In this document: positions 24,527 to 33,351 of the stretch, one piece after another
Numbering within the stretch: the stretch's first letter is position 1
Layout of the letters: the number at the start of each line of letters is the position of its first letter
Source of the DNA: a bacterium
Lineage (GTDB): Bacteria > Bdellovibrionota_C > UBA2361 > RFPC01
Assembly: GCA_030431715.1 (NCBI GenBank)
Contig: JAUIIO010000029.1
Coordinates: forward strand, 1-45,650
DNA: 45,650 nucleotides
Direction: 5' to 3'
Notes under the pieces: model-generated
Database searches by the model: none
Told to the model about the DNA's origin: nothing
What the model saw: the letters and a program-made list of their open reading frames with translations, nothing else
Made by a program: the position numbers and the translations under genes

Positions 24527-25678
24527 ATGGGGACTCAACCAGCTAGTCGTATACTCGTATATGACAGCGAAGCAATAGATAGATCTGATGCCGAAGCAGC
24601 GCTGAGTACGTTTTTCCCACTTGTTGAAATCGATAATGCGGCAAGCCGTGATATTTACGAACAAAAGCTTAAGAGCGATCAGTTTGACATCGTAGTACTT
24701 GATGGCGATATTGGATCCCATCGTGAGCTTATAGAAATGCTCTTTCGTCTTAAGACACAAGACTATGAGCCATCCGTTATCGTTGTCGCAAAGAATCCAA
24801 ACACGAACCTTTTAAATAGCCTCTATTCGTACGGATGTCACCGGTGCATTGAAAAAGATGAGCGATGGCTCGAAGAGTTAGGAACAGCCGTAGATTCTCT
24901 TATGCGTATCCGTAAGATTACGAAAGAGAACATTGAACTTCGCGCAAAACTCACCGAAGCTAATATGCTTCTTCAGGAGAGAAATAGAAGGCTAGATGAG
25001 TTTAGTGCAACGCTTGCCCATGATATCCGAGGCCCCCTTGGGAGCGTACTTATGCGTCTTGAATATATTCTTGATACTTCAAAAGATGATCTCTCTGAGC
25101 GGAACCTCTTACTTATTGAGCGAGCCAAGGGAAGTGTTGATAGGCTCGTTGATCTTGTTCAGACAACATATGAGTATGCGAAGTTAGGAGAGAAAGCTAC
25201 GGCGATGGTTGAGCTTAACCTAGAAGAGATGATCTATCAGGTTTTTGAAGACCTGAATCTCGATGAATCGCTTGATGTGCAGGTTACCATCGACGATCTC
25301 CCTGTTCTGTGGGGAAACAGGGGGCTCCTCACAAGAGTGTTCCTTAATCTTATTTCAAATGCTGTGAAATACAATGACAAAGATAAGATTCGACTGCATA
25401 TAGGAGTTCAGGAAACACAAGATACTCCACTCGGGGAATATGTTACGCTCTTCCTAAGGGATAATGGTCCGGGGATACCAGAAGATGAGCAAGAGCAGCT
25501 TTTTACTATTTTTAAAAGAGGTTCACTGCGTGAGCGAGATACAGAGGGAAGTGGTGTTGGTCTTGCGGTAGTAAAGCGTATCATAGAGCTCCATCACGGG
25601 TTCGTTTATCTTGAATCCTCACCAGAGGAGGGGACCACGTTTTACCTGAAGCTTCCTCTTAAGCCATTAGAAATATAG
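24527..25678 (+). CDS. Receiver-histidine kinase at the end of the flagellar operon
   Basis: 383 aa, no membrane helix, so cytoplasmic. Residues ~1-125 form a receiver-like domain (ILVYDSEAIDRSD; phosphoacceptor candidate in DIVVLDGDIG; conserved Lys in CIEKDE). A coiled-coil linker (ITKENIELRAKLTEANMLLQ) leads into the dimerisation domain with H-box ATLAHDIRGPLGS. The ATPase domain shows N-box FLNLISNAVKYN, DNGPGIPEDE and GSGVGLAVVKRI. The receiver-first layout suggests the kinase is controlled by another kinase. It lies 49 bp after fliA on the same strand and may be part of flagellar regulation, perhaps feeding a sigma-54 activator encoded elsewhere; that link is inference. Confidence 0.9.
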   Translation: MGTQPASRILVYDSEAIDRSDAEAALSTFFPLVEIDNAASRDIYEQKLKSDQFDIVVLDGDIGSHRELIEMLFRLKTQDYEPSVIVVAKNPNTNLLNSLYSYGCHRCIEKDERWLEELGTAVDSLMRIRKITKENIELRAKLTEANMLLQERNRRLDEFSATLAHDIRGPLGSVLMRLEYILDTSKDDLSERNLLLIERAKGSVDRLVDLVQTTYEYAKLGEKATAMVELNLEEMIYQVFEDLNLDESLDVQVTIDDLPVLWGNRGLLTRVFLNLISNAVKYNDKDKIRLHIGVQETQDTPLGEYVTLFLRDNGPGIPEDEQEQLFTIFKRGSLRERDTEGSGVGLAVVKRIIELHHGFVYLESSPEEGTTFYLKLPLKPLEI

Positions 25679-25698
25679 TAGTAAGAATGCACAGAGCA

Positions 25699-27336
25699 TT
25701 AGAGTCGGGAGCGAATCTCGTGATTTACCTCACTCACGGTAGAGATACTTCCCCGTGCTACTAATGTGCTTAATGTCTTGTAGATCTGTTCTCTCTCAGG
25801 TTTGCTCACGTTTGAATTGTCAAATAACAATTTGTCTGGTGCATGGCGAAGGAGAAGATATTTTCTTGCCTGTTCCACGGTGCGAAACTGACCGCTATCT
25901 CTTTTCGCTTCAATTTCCTCGATTAATTTTGATATTTCTTTTCTTGTGCCATGAAACCCGAGTTCTTCAATCTGATGAGCAGTTAAGAGCGGTGTTGTGG
26001 CCGCTATGGTGAGTTCGGGATCGGCTGCCGTACGCTCTATAGGGTCTATAACTGTTCGCATTTGAGCAATAACATCACTACTTCCGCGACCAAGCTGATC
26101 TGCTCTACAGACAATCAAAAAGCTTTGGAAGAGTTCTGGTGTGATGTTTTTAACGAGCTTACGTATCTCATTCCAATAGGCTGGAGTAGATTGCTGCTCT
26201 TCGGTCTGAAAACGCATAGAGAGTTCAAGCGGTTTCATATGTTGAGCAACTATTTTACGAACTCTTGTGCGATCGGATCTCTTCAGATCAATTCTCTTTA
26301 GAAATTGTTGTGTAAGTTGGGCACTTGTTCTCTCGTGTCCATGTGCTGTGATTTTTACCGTGCCATCATCATTCTGCGTCATCTCAGTATCTGCGGCTTT
26401 CCCCGTGTCGTGAAACAGGGCTGAAAGCATAACGATAAATCTATCTCGTGCGCCTAAATGGGTAGACAGCTCTGCTGCGGCATCAACAACCATGCAGGTA
26501 TGTGTAAAAGCATCGCCTTCAGGGTGATGCGTAGTGCTTTGTGGGACGCCGACAAGGTCTGAGACCTCAGGAAGTAAATATTCAATTGCTTGTATCTGTC
26601 TTGTTACTTGAAGCATAGTGGACGGTGAAGGCGAATTACAAAGCCCTTTTTCTAGTTCCTTGGCAAAAAAGTATGGACAGAGAAGTTCTTTTTGCCCGTG
26701 TATGTCATACTGAAGCAAGAGTTCCTCGGATTCTGCGTCAAGTTCTAAAGTATGAGTAGATGCTAATCGACAGGCTCTGAGTACAATCCTTGAATCGAGA
26801 TTATCTATTGTGCGACGCTCAGGAATAAGCCTGAGTGTATTGTTTCGTATGTCGTCTAGACCATTGTATGGATCAACGATCTCGTTATTCATAAGATCTA
26901 GATAAATTGCATTACATGTAAAATCGCGTAATCGTGCTCCCGGAAGGGTATCTCTAGTAAGAGAGTCGGACAGTGTTGCTTTTGTTGCTTTTATGTCTAT
27001 GTGTGTATCCTCAAGTAGGATCTTAATAGGAGCGTTTGTCTCTTCTCCGGGAGTGATGATTTTTCTCTCAGGAAAGAGATCTTTCACGAGCGCATTGAGA
27101 TCCGAATTGTCTATTCCACAGACTTCAACGTCATAGTCAGAGGGCTCTTTGTTCATGAAATAATCGCGACAAGCACCACCGGTTAAGAATGCACTCACCG
27201 TGCCAGAGTCATTTAAGGCTTCTAGTCGGTGCGCAATCGCGCGCAACTCTGGTAACAAGCCTCTGCTAAGGCTCACCGTGGAGTCTCGGAATTGATATCC
27301 TGTCTCGGTAGGGGGCTGTATCTCACTTTTAGCCAT
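25699..27336 (-). CDS. CCA-adding/poly(A) polymerase family nucleotidyltransferase with HD domain
   Basis: 545 aa. The catalytic head shows LTGGACRDYFMNKEPSDYDVE, with the two metal-binding Asp in DYD, then LRDFTCNAIYLDL, DPYNGLDDI and the nucleotide-selection region DSRIVLRACRLAS. An HD domain follows (HTCMVVDAAAEL, ALFHDTGKA). This order matches bacterial tRNA nucleotidyltransferases with phosphohydrolase activity, which add or repair the 3' CCA of tRNA. The last ~120 residues include EELGFHGTRKEISKLIEEIE. tRNA substrate is likely but a poly(A) role cannot be excluded. ATG start; convergent with the kinase gene, 20 bp apart. Confidence 0.88.
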   Translation of the reverse strand: MAKSEIQPPTETGYQFRDSTVSLSRGLLPELRAIAHRLEALNDSGTVSAFLTGGACRDYFMNKEPSDYDVEVCGIDNSDLNALVKDLFPERKIITPGEETNAPIKILLEDTHIDIKATKATLSDSLTRDTLPGARLRDFTCNAIYLDLMNNEIVDPYNGLDDIRNNTLRLIPERRTIDNLDSRIVLRACRLASTHTLELDAESEELLLQYDIHGQKELLCPYFFAKELEKGLCNSPSPSTMLQVTRQIQAIEYLLPEVSDLVGVPQSTTHHPEGDAFTHTCMVVDAAAELSTHLGARDRFIVMLSALFHDTGKAADTEMTQNDDGTVKITAHGHERTSAQLTQQFLKRIDLKRSDRTRVRKIVAQHMKPLELSMRFQTEEQQSTPAYWNEIRKLVKNITPELFQSFLIVCRADQLGRGSSDVIAQMRTVIDPIERTAADPELTIAATTPLLTAHQIEELGFHGTRKEISKLIEEIEAKRDSGQFRTVEQARKYLLLRHAPDKLLFDNSNVSKPEREQIYKTLSTLVARGSISTVSEVNHEIRSRL

Positions 27337-27615
27337 ACTTCATTGTTATGGATATTGCTGCTGGTATTGCAACCTTATAGGGGGAAAAAGCATATGTTGC
27401 TGCGATATATAATGTCGTATTTACAGTGTGTTACGTTAGGAGCTCGTGATTTGAGGGTGGCAATCTAGTCAGTGAGAGCACATTAGAGCAGGTAGCGGGT
27501 TCTTTCGGGACTGACCATCTAAGGGATTTAATGTTACGTGGGACTCGGTGAGTTCTATAATATACAAGAACACTCTAATTTTATTCGCCTTAAACGTATC
27601 GGTGTCATAAGACTT

Positions 27616-28089
27616 ATGAATAACTCTCCACAGCAATCTAACGACCAACAAGAGCACCTGAGAGGCGAAACATTTACTGAACGATCGGTACTTAAAAGGA
27701 TGATGGATTGGGCTCAAAGTTGCTTTGGTAGTCGTACGCAAGAGGCCTCAGAAGTCACGAGCGCTGATCTGGAACAGGAGGAAGATCTGGCACTGGGAAT
27801 ACAATTTGTAGATTCCCTTATAAGCTTGTTGCCGGAGGAAGCAGGGGATGAGCAAAACCAATCTGAGATTGAAGATTTAAGGTCTACTCTGGAGCTTAAG
27901 AAAATGCAGTTGGAATCAGGAATGGTCTTTTGGGACTGGCGTCCAAGTCTCAAGTTCTATGTTCATTCAATGCTTCCTAAGAATGAGGCAGAATGGCAGC
28001 CTTGTCATCACAAAATAGCAGATAAGGTAAAGGAGTTACCGGATCGCGCATCTTATGGTATCCCACAACTCGAAGATGAGAGTAATTAA
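27616..28089 (+). CDS. Unrecognised small acidic protein
   Basis: 157 aa from the ATG at 27616 (183 aa if a GTG at 27538 is used). No domain recognised, no signal peptide or membrane helix. The middle is rich in Glu/Gln/Asp (EDLALGIQFVDSLISLLPEE) and predicted helical; a Trp-containing segment VFWDWRPSLKFYVHS is the most distinctive block. Neither start has a good ribosome site. It is flanked by divergent and convergent genes, so it is a single-gene unit. Confidence 0.55.
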   Translation: MNNSPQQSNDQQEHLRGETFTERSVLKRMMDWAQSCFGSRTQEASEVTSADLEQEEDLALGIQFVDSLISLLPEEAGDEQNQSEIEDLRSTLELKKMQLESGMVFWDWRPSLKFYVHSMLPKNEAEWQPCHHKIADKVKELPDRASYGIPQLEDESN

Positions 28090-28104
28090 TCTTTTGCTAA
28101 GAGA

Positions 28105-29124
28105 TTAGTTGTCCCGCCATGCATTACAGTATCCGCGACCATCGCATACTCTTTGAAATAGCGTATGTGTGCGAACTCGTACCATGCATGAAAAGTGACG
28201 TTCTGCGAATTGTTCATATACTCCCATGAGTTCTTCTATGCGAGCTTCTTCTTCTTCCCCTTCGCAGCCGAAATCAATGTCATTGCATGCATCCGAGAGA
28301 CCAATTTCTGAGAAATTTGTAGGACCACAAGAGTCAGTAGTTACGTTCCACTCAATTTTACATTCTGGTATACCAGACATTTCAGTGAACTGATTATATA
28401 ACTCAGTACTTTGACCACAGACTTCTTCTCGTTGTTTTTTATAAGCTGCAGCAAGCTTGCAAGCCTCTTGTCTGTCCATGTTTTCAACATATTTGCCACT
28501 TGCATAATGAATTGTTGCAGCGCCAAGTTCTCCAGCTAAAAATGCCCATCCAATTGGACCAGCTAGCCGTGTTACAAGTTTGCCACATAAGCGAAGCGCC
28601 GGCCTGAGTGCCTTGATGTTTCTGGCTGCTTTGAGCATGTTTTTTGCGACAAGCTTTTGTGTTGCTTTAATGCGCTCTGCATATTTCCCAAGTCCAGGAA
28701 ATCGCTTTATACATTTATTAAAACAATTTTTTTTGAGCCCGCCCAACCATTCACTCATCTTTTGTTTGTGCCCATCATCGATGCACATCAACCAGTCTGC
28801 GCTGTCGTCAAGAGTTGCAAAGTGCTCACTCACACAAAGGCTATAGATTTCTTGATACGACAAGCACCAGATCAAACTCGCTACAGAAGCAGCACACTGA
28901 GCCTGATTCATATTCCCATTACAGCTCTTGGGGTTACATTGATGTGACTTGTTACCCGTTCCAAGAGGAAGTTCAGGCATATCAGGAAATTGAGGAATAA
29001 GCCCTAATGCCTTGTTCATGCATTGAGCTATAACCTCTGGTGGAGTTACTTCAGCCTTCACAGGGCTACTTAAAAGGCATGCTGTAATGGCAAGGAGGCC
29101 TAGTATGTATGTAATTGCTTTCAT
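28105..29124 (-). CDS. Secreted Cys-rich protein of unknown function
   Basis: 339 aa with a clear signal peptide (ITYILGLLAITACLLSSPVKA). About 19 cysteines are spread over the mature protein, in pairs such as CNPKSC, CFNKC and CDGRGYC. A central helical stretch (KLVAKNMLKAARNIKALRPA) and a hydrophobic Gly/Ala segment (GPIGWAFLAGELGAATIHYA) interrupt them, the latter possibly a membrane-inserting or packing helix. No family recognised. It ends 15 bp from the convergent acidic-protein gene. Confidence 0.78.
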   Translation of the reverse strand: MKAITYILGLLAITACLLSSPVKAEVTPPEVIAQCMNKALGLIPQFPDMPELPLGTGNKSHQCNPKSCNGNMNQAQCAASVASLIWCLSYQEIYSLCVSEHFATLDDSADWLMCIDDGHKQKMSEWLGGLKKNCFNKCIKRFPGLGKYAERIKATQKLVAKNMLKAARNIKALRPALRLCGKLVTRLAGPIGWAFLAGELGAATIHYASGKYVENMDRQEACKLAAAYKKQREEVCGQSTELYNQFTEMSGIPECKIEWNVTTDSCGPTNFSEIGLSDACNDIDFGCEGEEEEARIEELMGVYEQFAERHFSCMVRVRTHTLFQRVCDGRGYCNAWRDN

Positions 29125-29329
29125 AGTATTTCGTGAAACGCCTCATCATCAAATAGAACAACAAGACAACACAAGTTCTACTCGGAATTGTATATCTATA
29201 GATGATGTTCCGTATGTCCGGTGAGATGCAGCTATTTTTGTTTATTTAATAAGAGGTGCAGGAATGTGAAACGCAATTAGGGAGGAGAGCATCCAAATTC
29301 TCAGGTGTTTAACACCCACAGGATTACCT
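29125..29329. promoter_or_regulatory. Divergent intergenic region with a 6-1-6 inverted repeat
   Basis: 205 bp between two divergent secreted-protein genes. GGTGTT-T-AACACC at 29304-29316 is a perfect inverted repeat ending 13 bp before the next ATG, partly overlapping the leader that holds the ribosome site AGGAT. It could be an operator or a small leader hairpin. No clear -35/-10 pair was marked. Confidence 0.4.
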
Positions 29330-30595
29330 ATGAAAGATTCGAAGAAAATATTAGGACTCTTCCTCATCATGATCATCATCGTGGTAGCAGGATTGCCTTC
29401 TCATGATGCGCTCTATCAGGAGGAGCTTGATGCGCTTCGATCATATCAAGTTCCCGCTATTAAAATGTATAGTAAGAGACTCGGAACAACCATTCCCTAT
29501 GTTAGTGCGATCGTAGACAGAGATGATAATGCGGTACAACTTTTAGAGGCAAGAGGTAGCAGTAGCGACGATGTTCACATTCCAGAGCTTCTTCCTGGTG
29601 AGAGGATCGTGCTTGCTGGATCTGACGGAGACCGACAACTGAGTTTTGCTGTTGAAGCGAAAGATAGTATTAAGGCAATTGTGAGTCGACGCTCACAGCG
29701 GATTAAGCTTTATGAAATCAGCGAATCAGGCATACTATCGCCGCTTAAAAGTTCTCTAAAGAAATACCGCAAGAAAACAAAACGCAAAAAGGTTACCTAT
29801 GTGTTTCATCCTGATGAGATGCAAGTTGGTACTTACGTGGTTATCACACCGAAGAAAAAAGCTAAAAGCCGTGGCGCCATTACTTTAAAACTCAAAGAAA
29901 GAGATGGAACGCCAACGTGGGTGTTGAGTAAATCTAAGAAATTTCAAAATCTTATCGCAGGGAGAAATGCGTTAGTGTCAGAAGGATCAGGGTTTCAATA
30001 CTATAGTGGCTCTGTGGATTGTTCACTATGCGAAGCGTGTTGTGATGAAGAAGGATGCGAAGAACCATCGCCGTCTCCATCAGCGAGTGCTGAGCCATCA
30101 CCAGGAGCTTCTGAGAGCCCATATCCGAGCTCCTCTAGTAGCCCATCTCCTACTGCTTCGGTAAGCCCGTCGCCTTCTCCCACTGCAACTAGTAGTCCAT
30201 ATCCGACTGCGAGTGTAACTCCATCTCCAACCGAACCTCCAGGGCCTTCGCCCTATATAACTCCGGGTGACGGGTGTTATAACGGAATAGAGTGTGGCGA
30301 TGAGTGTTGCTCTTACGATCAGAGTTGCTCACCTACAAAAGGGTGTATCTCAGACCCAAGTGAGGACGGTGAGGATCCACATTGCGGTAGTGACCAGAAG
30401 GAATGCACCATAGGCTTGTGTTGCGATCTAAACGCGCGATGTCCAAATGATGGTGACTGGCCCGATGAGAGTTGTCAGGATACCGACTGCGAAGCCGGTG
30501 AAGTATATTGCCCAGGTGGTTTTAGAGGCTCTGCGAGTTGTTGCGATGCTGAGACTGAAACGTGTTCCTCTAACGGTACATGCGCAAGCAAGTAA
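29330..30595 (+). CDS. Exported protein with Ser/Pro-rich linker and C-terminal Cys-rich domain
   Basis: 421 aa, function unknown. N-terminal hydrophobic segment (LGLFLIMIIIVVAGLP) acts as signal or anchor. Residues ~30-225 form a basic beta-rich region; ~245-315 is a low-complexity Ser/Pro/Thr/Ala linker (PSPSPTATSSPYPTASV), a typical surface spacer and possible O-glycosylation target. The end (~225-245 and ~325-421) is rich in cysteines (CSLCEACCDEEGCEE, CGDECCSYDQSC, CSSNGTC), resembling small disulfide-rich modules. Good AGGAT ribosome site. Possibly a surface-exposed adhesin-like protein; no ligand can be inferred. Confidence 0.8.
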   Translation: MKDSKKILGLFLIMIIIVVAGLPSHDALYQEELDALRSYQVPAIKMYSKRLGTTIPYVSAIVDRDDNAVQLLEARGSSSDDVHIPELLPGERIVLAGSDGDRQLSFAVEAKDSIKAIVSRRSQRIKLYEISESGILSPLKSSLKKYRKKTKRKKVTYVFHPDEMQVGTYVVITPKKKAKSRGAITLKLKERDGTPTWVLSKSKKFQNLIAGRNALVSEGSGFQYYSGSVDCSLCEACCDEEGCEEPSPSPSASAEPSPGASESPYPSSSSSPSPTASVSPSPSPTATSSPYPTASVTPSPTEPPGPSPYITPGDGCYNGIECGDECCSYDQSCSPTKGCISDPSEDGEDPHCGSDQKECTIGLCCDLNARCPNDGDWPDESCQDTDCEAGEVYCPGGFRGSASCCDAETETCSSNGTCASK

Positions 30596-30704
30596 AAGCT
30601 CGAATCCCAATCTCATCCTCTATCTGAGCAGAGCCAGCAGCAGGCTGGTACCGGTACCGACTCATAATAGATCTCTCCTCTATAATAAGCTATGATCATT
30701 CTTG

Positions 30705-31337
30705 ATGCTTAAGAATTATAAGACTGTTATCTGGGACTGGAATGGTACCCTCTTTGAGGATGCTGAATTTTGTCGTGGTATTACTGACCGAATTTTTCAA
30801 CGCCGGGAGATTCCGCTTGTTGATCCGGAGACCCATGAGCGACTCTTTTGTCATCCGATTAAGCAGTACTATGAAAATTTAGGCATAGATTTTTCTCGTC
30901 ATAGCTATGAAGATATCGCAGCGGAATTTGTGCAAGAGTATGAGGCCAATGCCCATACGCTTTCACTTAGAGCTGGTGCAAGAGAAATGTTGGAGTTCGT
31001 AAGAGGGGAGGGGATTCGGCAGCTTATCCTCTCAGCAGCTCCAATTGAATATATTTCAAAGACTGTTGAACGTCTCTCTCTGACTGATTTCTTTGATACC
31101 GTCATCGGTCAAGATAATCACTATGGCAAGGGCAAGCTTGAAACGGCACGGGTTTGGGCAGAGTCTCATGATCTTGCTCCGGACAGTACTGTACTTATTG
31201 GCGATACGGATCATGATTATGAAGTAGCAAGAGAGATAGGAGTTGACTGCATTCTTATCCCCAGTGGCTATCAGCACCGAGATAATCTTACGAGTTGTGG
31301 CGTGTCAGTAATTTCGTGTCTTAGAGAACTCTATTAA
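30705..31337 (+). CDS. HAD-superfamily hydrolase (phosphoglycolate-phosphatase-like)
   Basis: 210 aa. Motif I VIWDWNGTLFED, motif II LILSAAP and motif IV LIGDTDHDYEVAREIG place it in HAD subfamily IA with a helical cap. The second motif-I position is Asn instead of the usual Asp general acid, a variant seen in some DWNGTL proteins. Likely a small phosphomonoesterase; substrate unknown. The ATG at 30705 follows an adjoining TTG and was chosen. Its stop overlaps the convergent ridA-like gene by 4 bp. Confidence 0.87.
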   Translation: MLKNYKTVIWDWNGTLFEDAEFCRGITDRIFQRREIPLVDPETHERLFCHPIKQYYENLGIDFSRHSYEDIAAEFVQEYEANAHTLSLRAGAREMLEFVRGEGIRQLILSAAPIEYISKTVERLSLTDFFDTVIGQDNHYGKGKLETARVWAESHDLAPDSTVLIGDTDHDYEVAREIGVDCILIPSGYQHRDNLTSCGVSVISCLRELY

Positions 31338-31720
31338 GCCAAGTAAGCAATCATCTCAATTTCAACGAGAGCGCCAAGTGGAAGAGCTGAGACGGCATAA
31401 GTAGCGCGAGCAGGACGGCAGTCGCCTAGTGCCTTACCGTATACTTCATTAATCTTTGGAAAATCATTTATATCTGTGAGGAGAATTGTTGACTTGGCCA
31501 CATTGGCAAAGCTCAGGTTAAGACCTTTTAACACACTCTCTAAGTTTTTCATTACCTGCTCAGCCTGAGCAACTACATCTCCATCGATGAGTTTTCCAAG
31601 CTCAGGGTTAATCGCAATTTGGCCAGAAAGGTATACGGTATCTCCGGCAATCGTTGCCTGTGAATAGGGGCCTACAGCTGTTGGTACGTCCGTGAGGTTG
31701 TTTTTTTCCTCTATGCTCAT
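31334..31720 (-). CDS. ridA: RidA/YjgF/UK114-family enamine deaminase
   Basis: 128 aa, the family length. Seen: VGPYSQATIAGDTVYLSGQI at the N-terminus and the conserved Arg-containing CRPARATYAVSALPLGALVE near the end, which bind the substrate carboxylate. RidA hydrolyses reactive enamine/imine intermediates released by PLP enzymes such as threonine dehydratase. Lies 12 bp downstream of the AsmA-like gene on the same strand, possibly co-transcribed. Confidence 0.95.
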   Translation of the reverse strand: MSIEEKNNLTDVPTAVGPYSQATIAGDTVYLSGQIAINPELGKLIDGDVVAQAEQVMKNLESVLKGLNLSFANVAKSTILLTDINDFPKINEVYGKALGDCRPARATYAVSALPLGALVEIEMIAYLA

Positions 31721-31732
31721 AACTCTATTCTC

Positions 31733-33217
31733 CTAGAAGCCAAATGCTTTTCCAAGACCTTTGATATTAACGTTTGAAGATCCCTCTTCGTTGCCTAATG
31801 CTTTATCTAGGAGCTTGCTTGCTCCTTCCTCAAGTGCTCTCGTAGCTCCCATTTCGGCAAGTCGTTTAACATCAGGAATGACGGTAATGTCTGCTGCTTT
31901 GCCCTGAAGAACTACGGGGACTTCCAGACGTTCCTCGTCATTTAAGATCGAGCTGAGTTCTTTTGTCTTAGAGGCGAGTTTCGCAGAGAATTCAGGTGAA
32001 AAGAGAAGCGCGGTTTTAAGGTCGATCGCTGCGTCTGTACTTATGGTGCCTTTCCCTGTCATGTCAAAGAGGGCACTTTCCATAAGAAAATCCTGTGTTG
32101 AAAGAACGCCCCCGGCGAGCTGGAAAGAGCTCGTCATGCTCTTGACCGGGGTGGTGTCGCCCTGAAGTGCTTCCTTACCGCTTTCCCCGAGAATTTCTTC
32201 GCCGACAAAAGGCAGACTGGCAATAGCTTTTAGTACACTTGCTGCAATGTTTGCGCCTTTAAGTTCACCATCTTTTACGTCTACCGAGAGTTCTCCTGAT
32301 ATATTCTTTGCAGGTTGGCCTTTGAGTGAACCGCCAAGATTGTAAGTGAATGATTTGAGCGAGCCAGTTATGGGAGAAGGTTTGCCGGGAACAAAACCTT
32401 CAATGACCCGTTGGAAGCTCACGTCTTGAAGCGCGCCCTCTGTTTTGAGTTTTTGTTTGCCAGTGAGGCTTACCGCAGAGTTGAAATTCCCACCAAACGC
32501 CTGAGCCTTGAGCTGCGGGATGTTGATATCAGAGCTTGAAAGTTCGAAGGTTATATTCTCCCCAGTTGCGCTGATCTGTTCTTTTCCGTTTAGGCTTGTT
32601 GAAAATGTAAATGTGGGCAGCTTGATCAGATTGTTCTCAAGAGCAACTGTTGATTGAAGGTTAAGCTTTGAGAGGGTGATGAGAGGTTGCCCTTCACCAT
32701 TTTGAACTCTTACAGTAGCGTCCTTAATAGAAAAGGCATCAAGTGCCATAGAAAGCCCATCAGGAAGTGTCACTTTGGTCGGTTCAGCAGTCTCAGAAGT
32801 TTGCTGAGCTTTGGTGGGCTTTTTCTCCTTTGTCTTAGGCGCTGTAGGAAGACCGGCTATACGTGTTCCGCTTTTATCCTGAACAAATGTAAGATCCGGG
32901 CTATCTAGTGAAATCTCACGTATATCGATCTTGCCTTGGGCAAGAGAGAAGAGATTTGCGTGGAAGGTGAGATTCTTAAGAGTAAAACGTTCTTTTTTAG
33001 GTCCAACGGAAAACTCATCAACGATCAGTTTGGTGTCTGGAAAAACGGCGACATCAATCTTTCCGAGCGTTACGGGTGTTCCCAGTGACTGAGAGGCGGC
33101 TTTTTCAATGTCCGGCTTAAATCGAGTTACTAGGGCGCCAGCATTCATGACCGCGTAGGCAACGACCCCGGCTAGAACAAGTAGAATGACAACTAAGGCG
33201 ATAAGGATTTTCTTCAT
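31733..33217 (-). CDS. AsmA-family envelope protein
   Basis: 494 aa. A single N-terminal membrane anchor (KKILIALVVILLVLAGVVAY) is followed by KPDIEKAASQSLGTPVTLGK, the typical AsmA opening, then ~450 residues of repeating beta strands (FSVGPKKERFTLKNLTFHAN) and an AsmA-type C-terminal block. AsmA/TamB relatives are periplasm-spanning bridges implicated in phospholipid or lipid transport and outer-membrane assembly. The ATG before KKILIALV was chosen because the upstream 16 residues would displace the anchor. Divergent from the msbA operon, in keeping with an envelope role. Confidence 0.85.
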   Translation of the reverse strand: MKKILIALVVILLVLAGVVAYAVMNAGALVTRFKPDIEKAASQSLGTPVTLGKIDVAVFPDTKLIVDEFSVGPKKERFTLKNLTFHANLFSLAQGKIDIREISLDSPDLTFVQDKSGTRIAGLPTAPKTKEKKPTKAQQTSETAEPTKVTLPDGLSMALDAFSIKDATVRVQNGEGQPLITLSKLNLQSTVALENNLIKLPTFTFSTSLNGKEQISATGENITFELSSSDINIPQLKAQAFGGNFNSAVSLTGKQKLKTEGALQDVSFQRVIEGFVPGKPSPITGSLKSFTYNLGGSLKGQPAKNISGELSVDVKDGELKGANIAASVLKAIASLPFVGEEILGESGKEALQGDTTPVKSMTSSFQLAGGVLSTQDFLMESALFDMTGKGTISTDAAIDLKTALLFSPEFSAKLASKTKELSSILNDEERLEVPVVLQGKAADITVIPDVKRLAEMGATRALEEGASKLLDKALGNEEGSSNVNIKGLGKAFGF

Positions 33218-33351
33218 TATTCTTCCGTATGATTTCGTATCAGATATGAGTGACATGCAATGCAAGAAGCACTATGCTATCAGTACCCTATACTTATTGA
33301 ACAGCTATACTTTGGCAAGAGAGGCCAGATCGGGTAGGAGTAAGAGTATAT

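Noticed and set aside
28087..28107. TAATCT/AGATTA inverted repeat between two convergent genes as a terminator
   Set aside because: Six AT-rich base pairs with no GC and no U tract; it also overlaps both stop codons.
30634..30648. CCAGC-agcag-GCTGG hairpin after the Ser/Pro-linker gene as a terminator
   Set aside because: Stem of only 5 bp and no T run follows; not strong enough to call.
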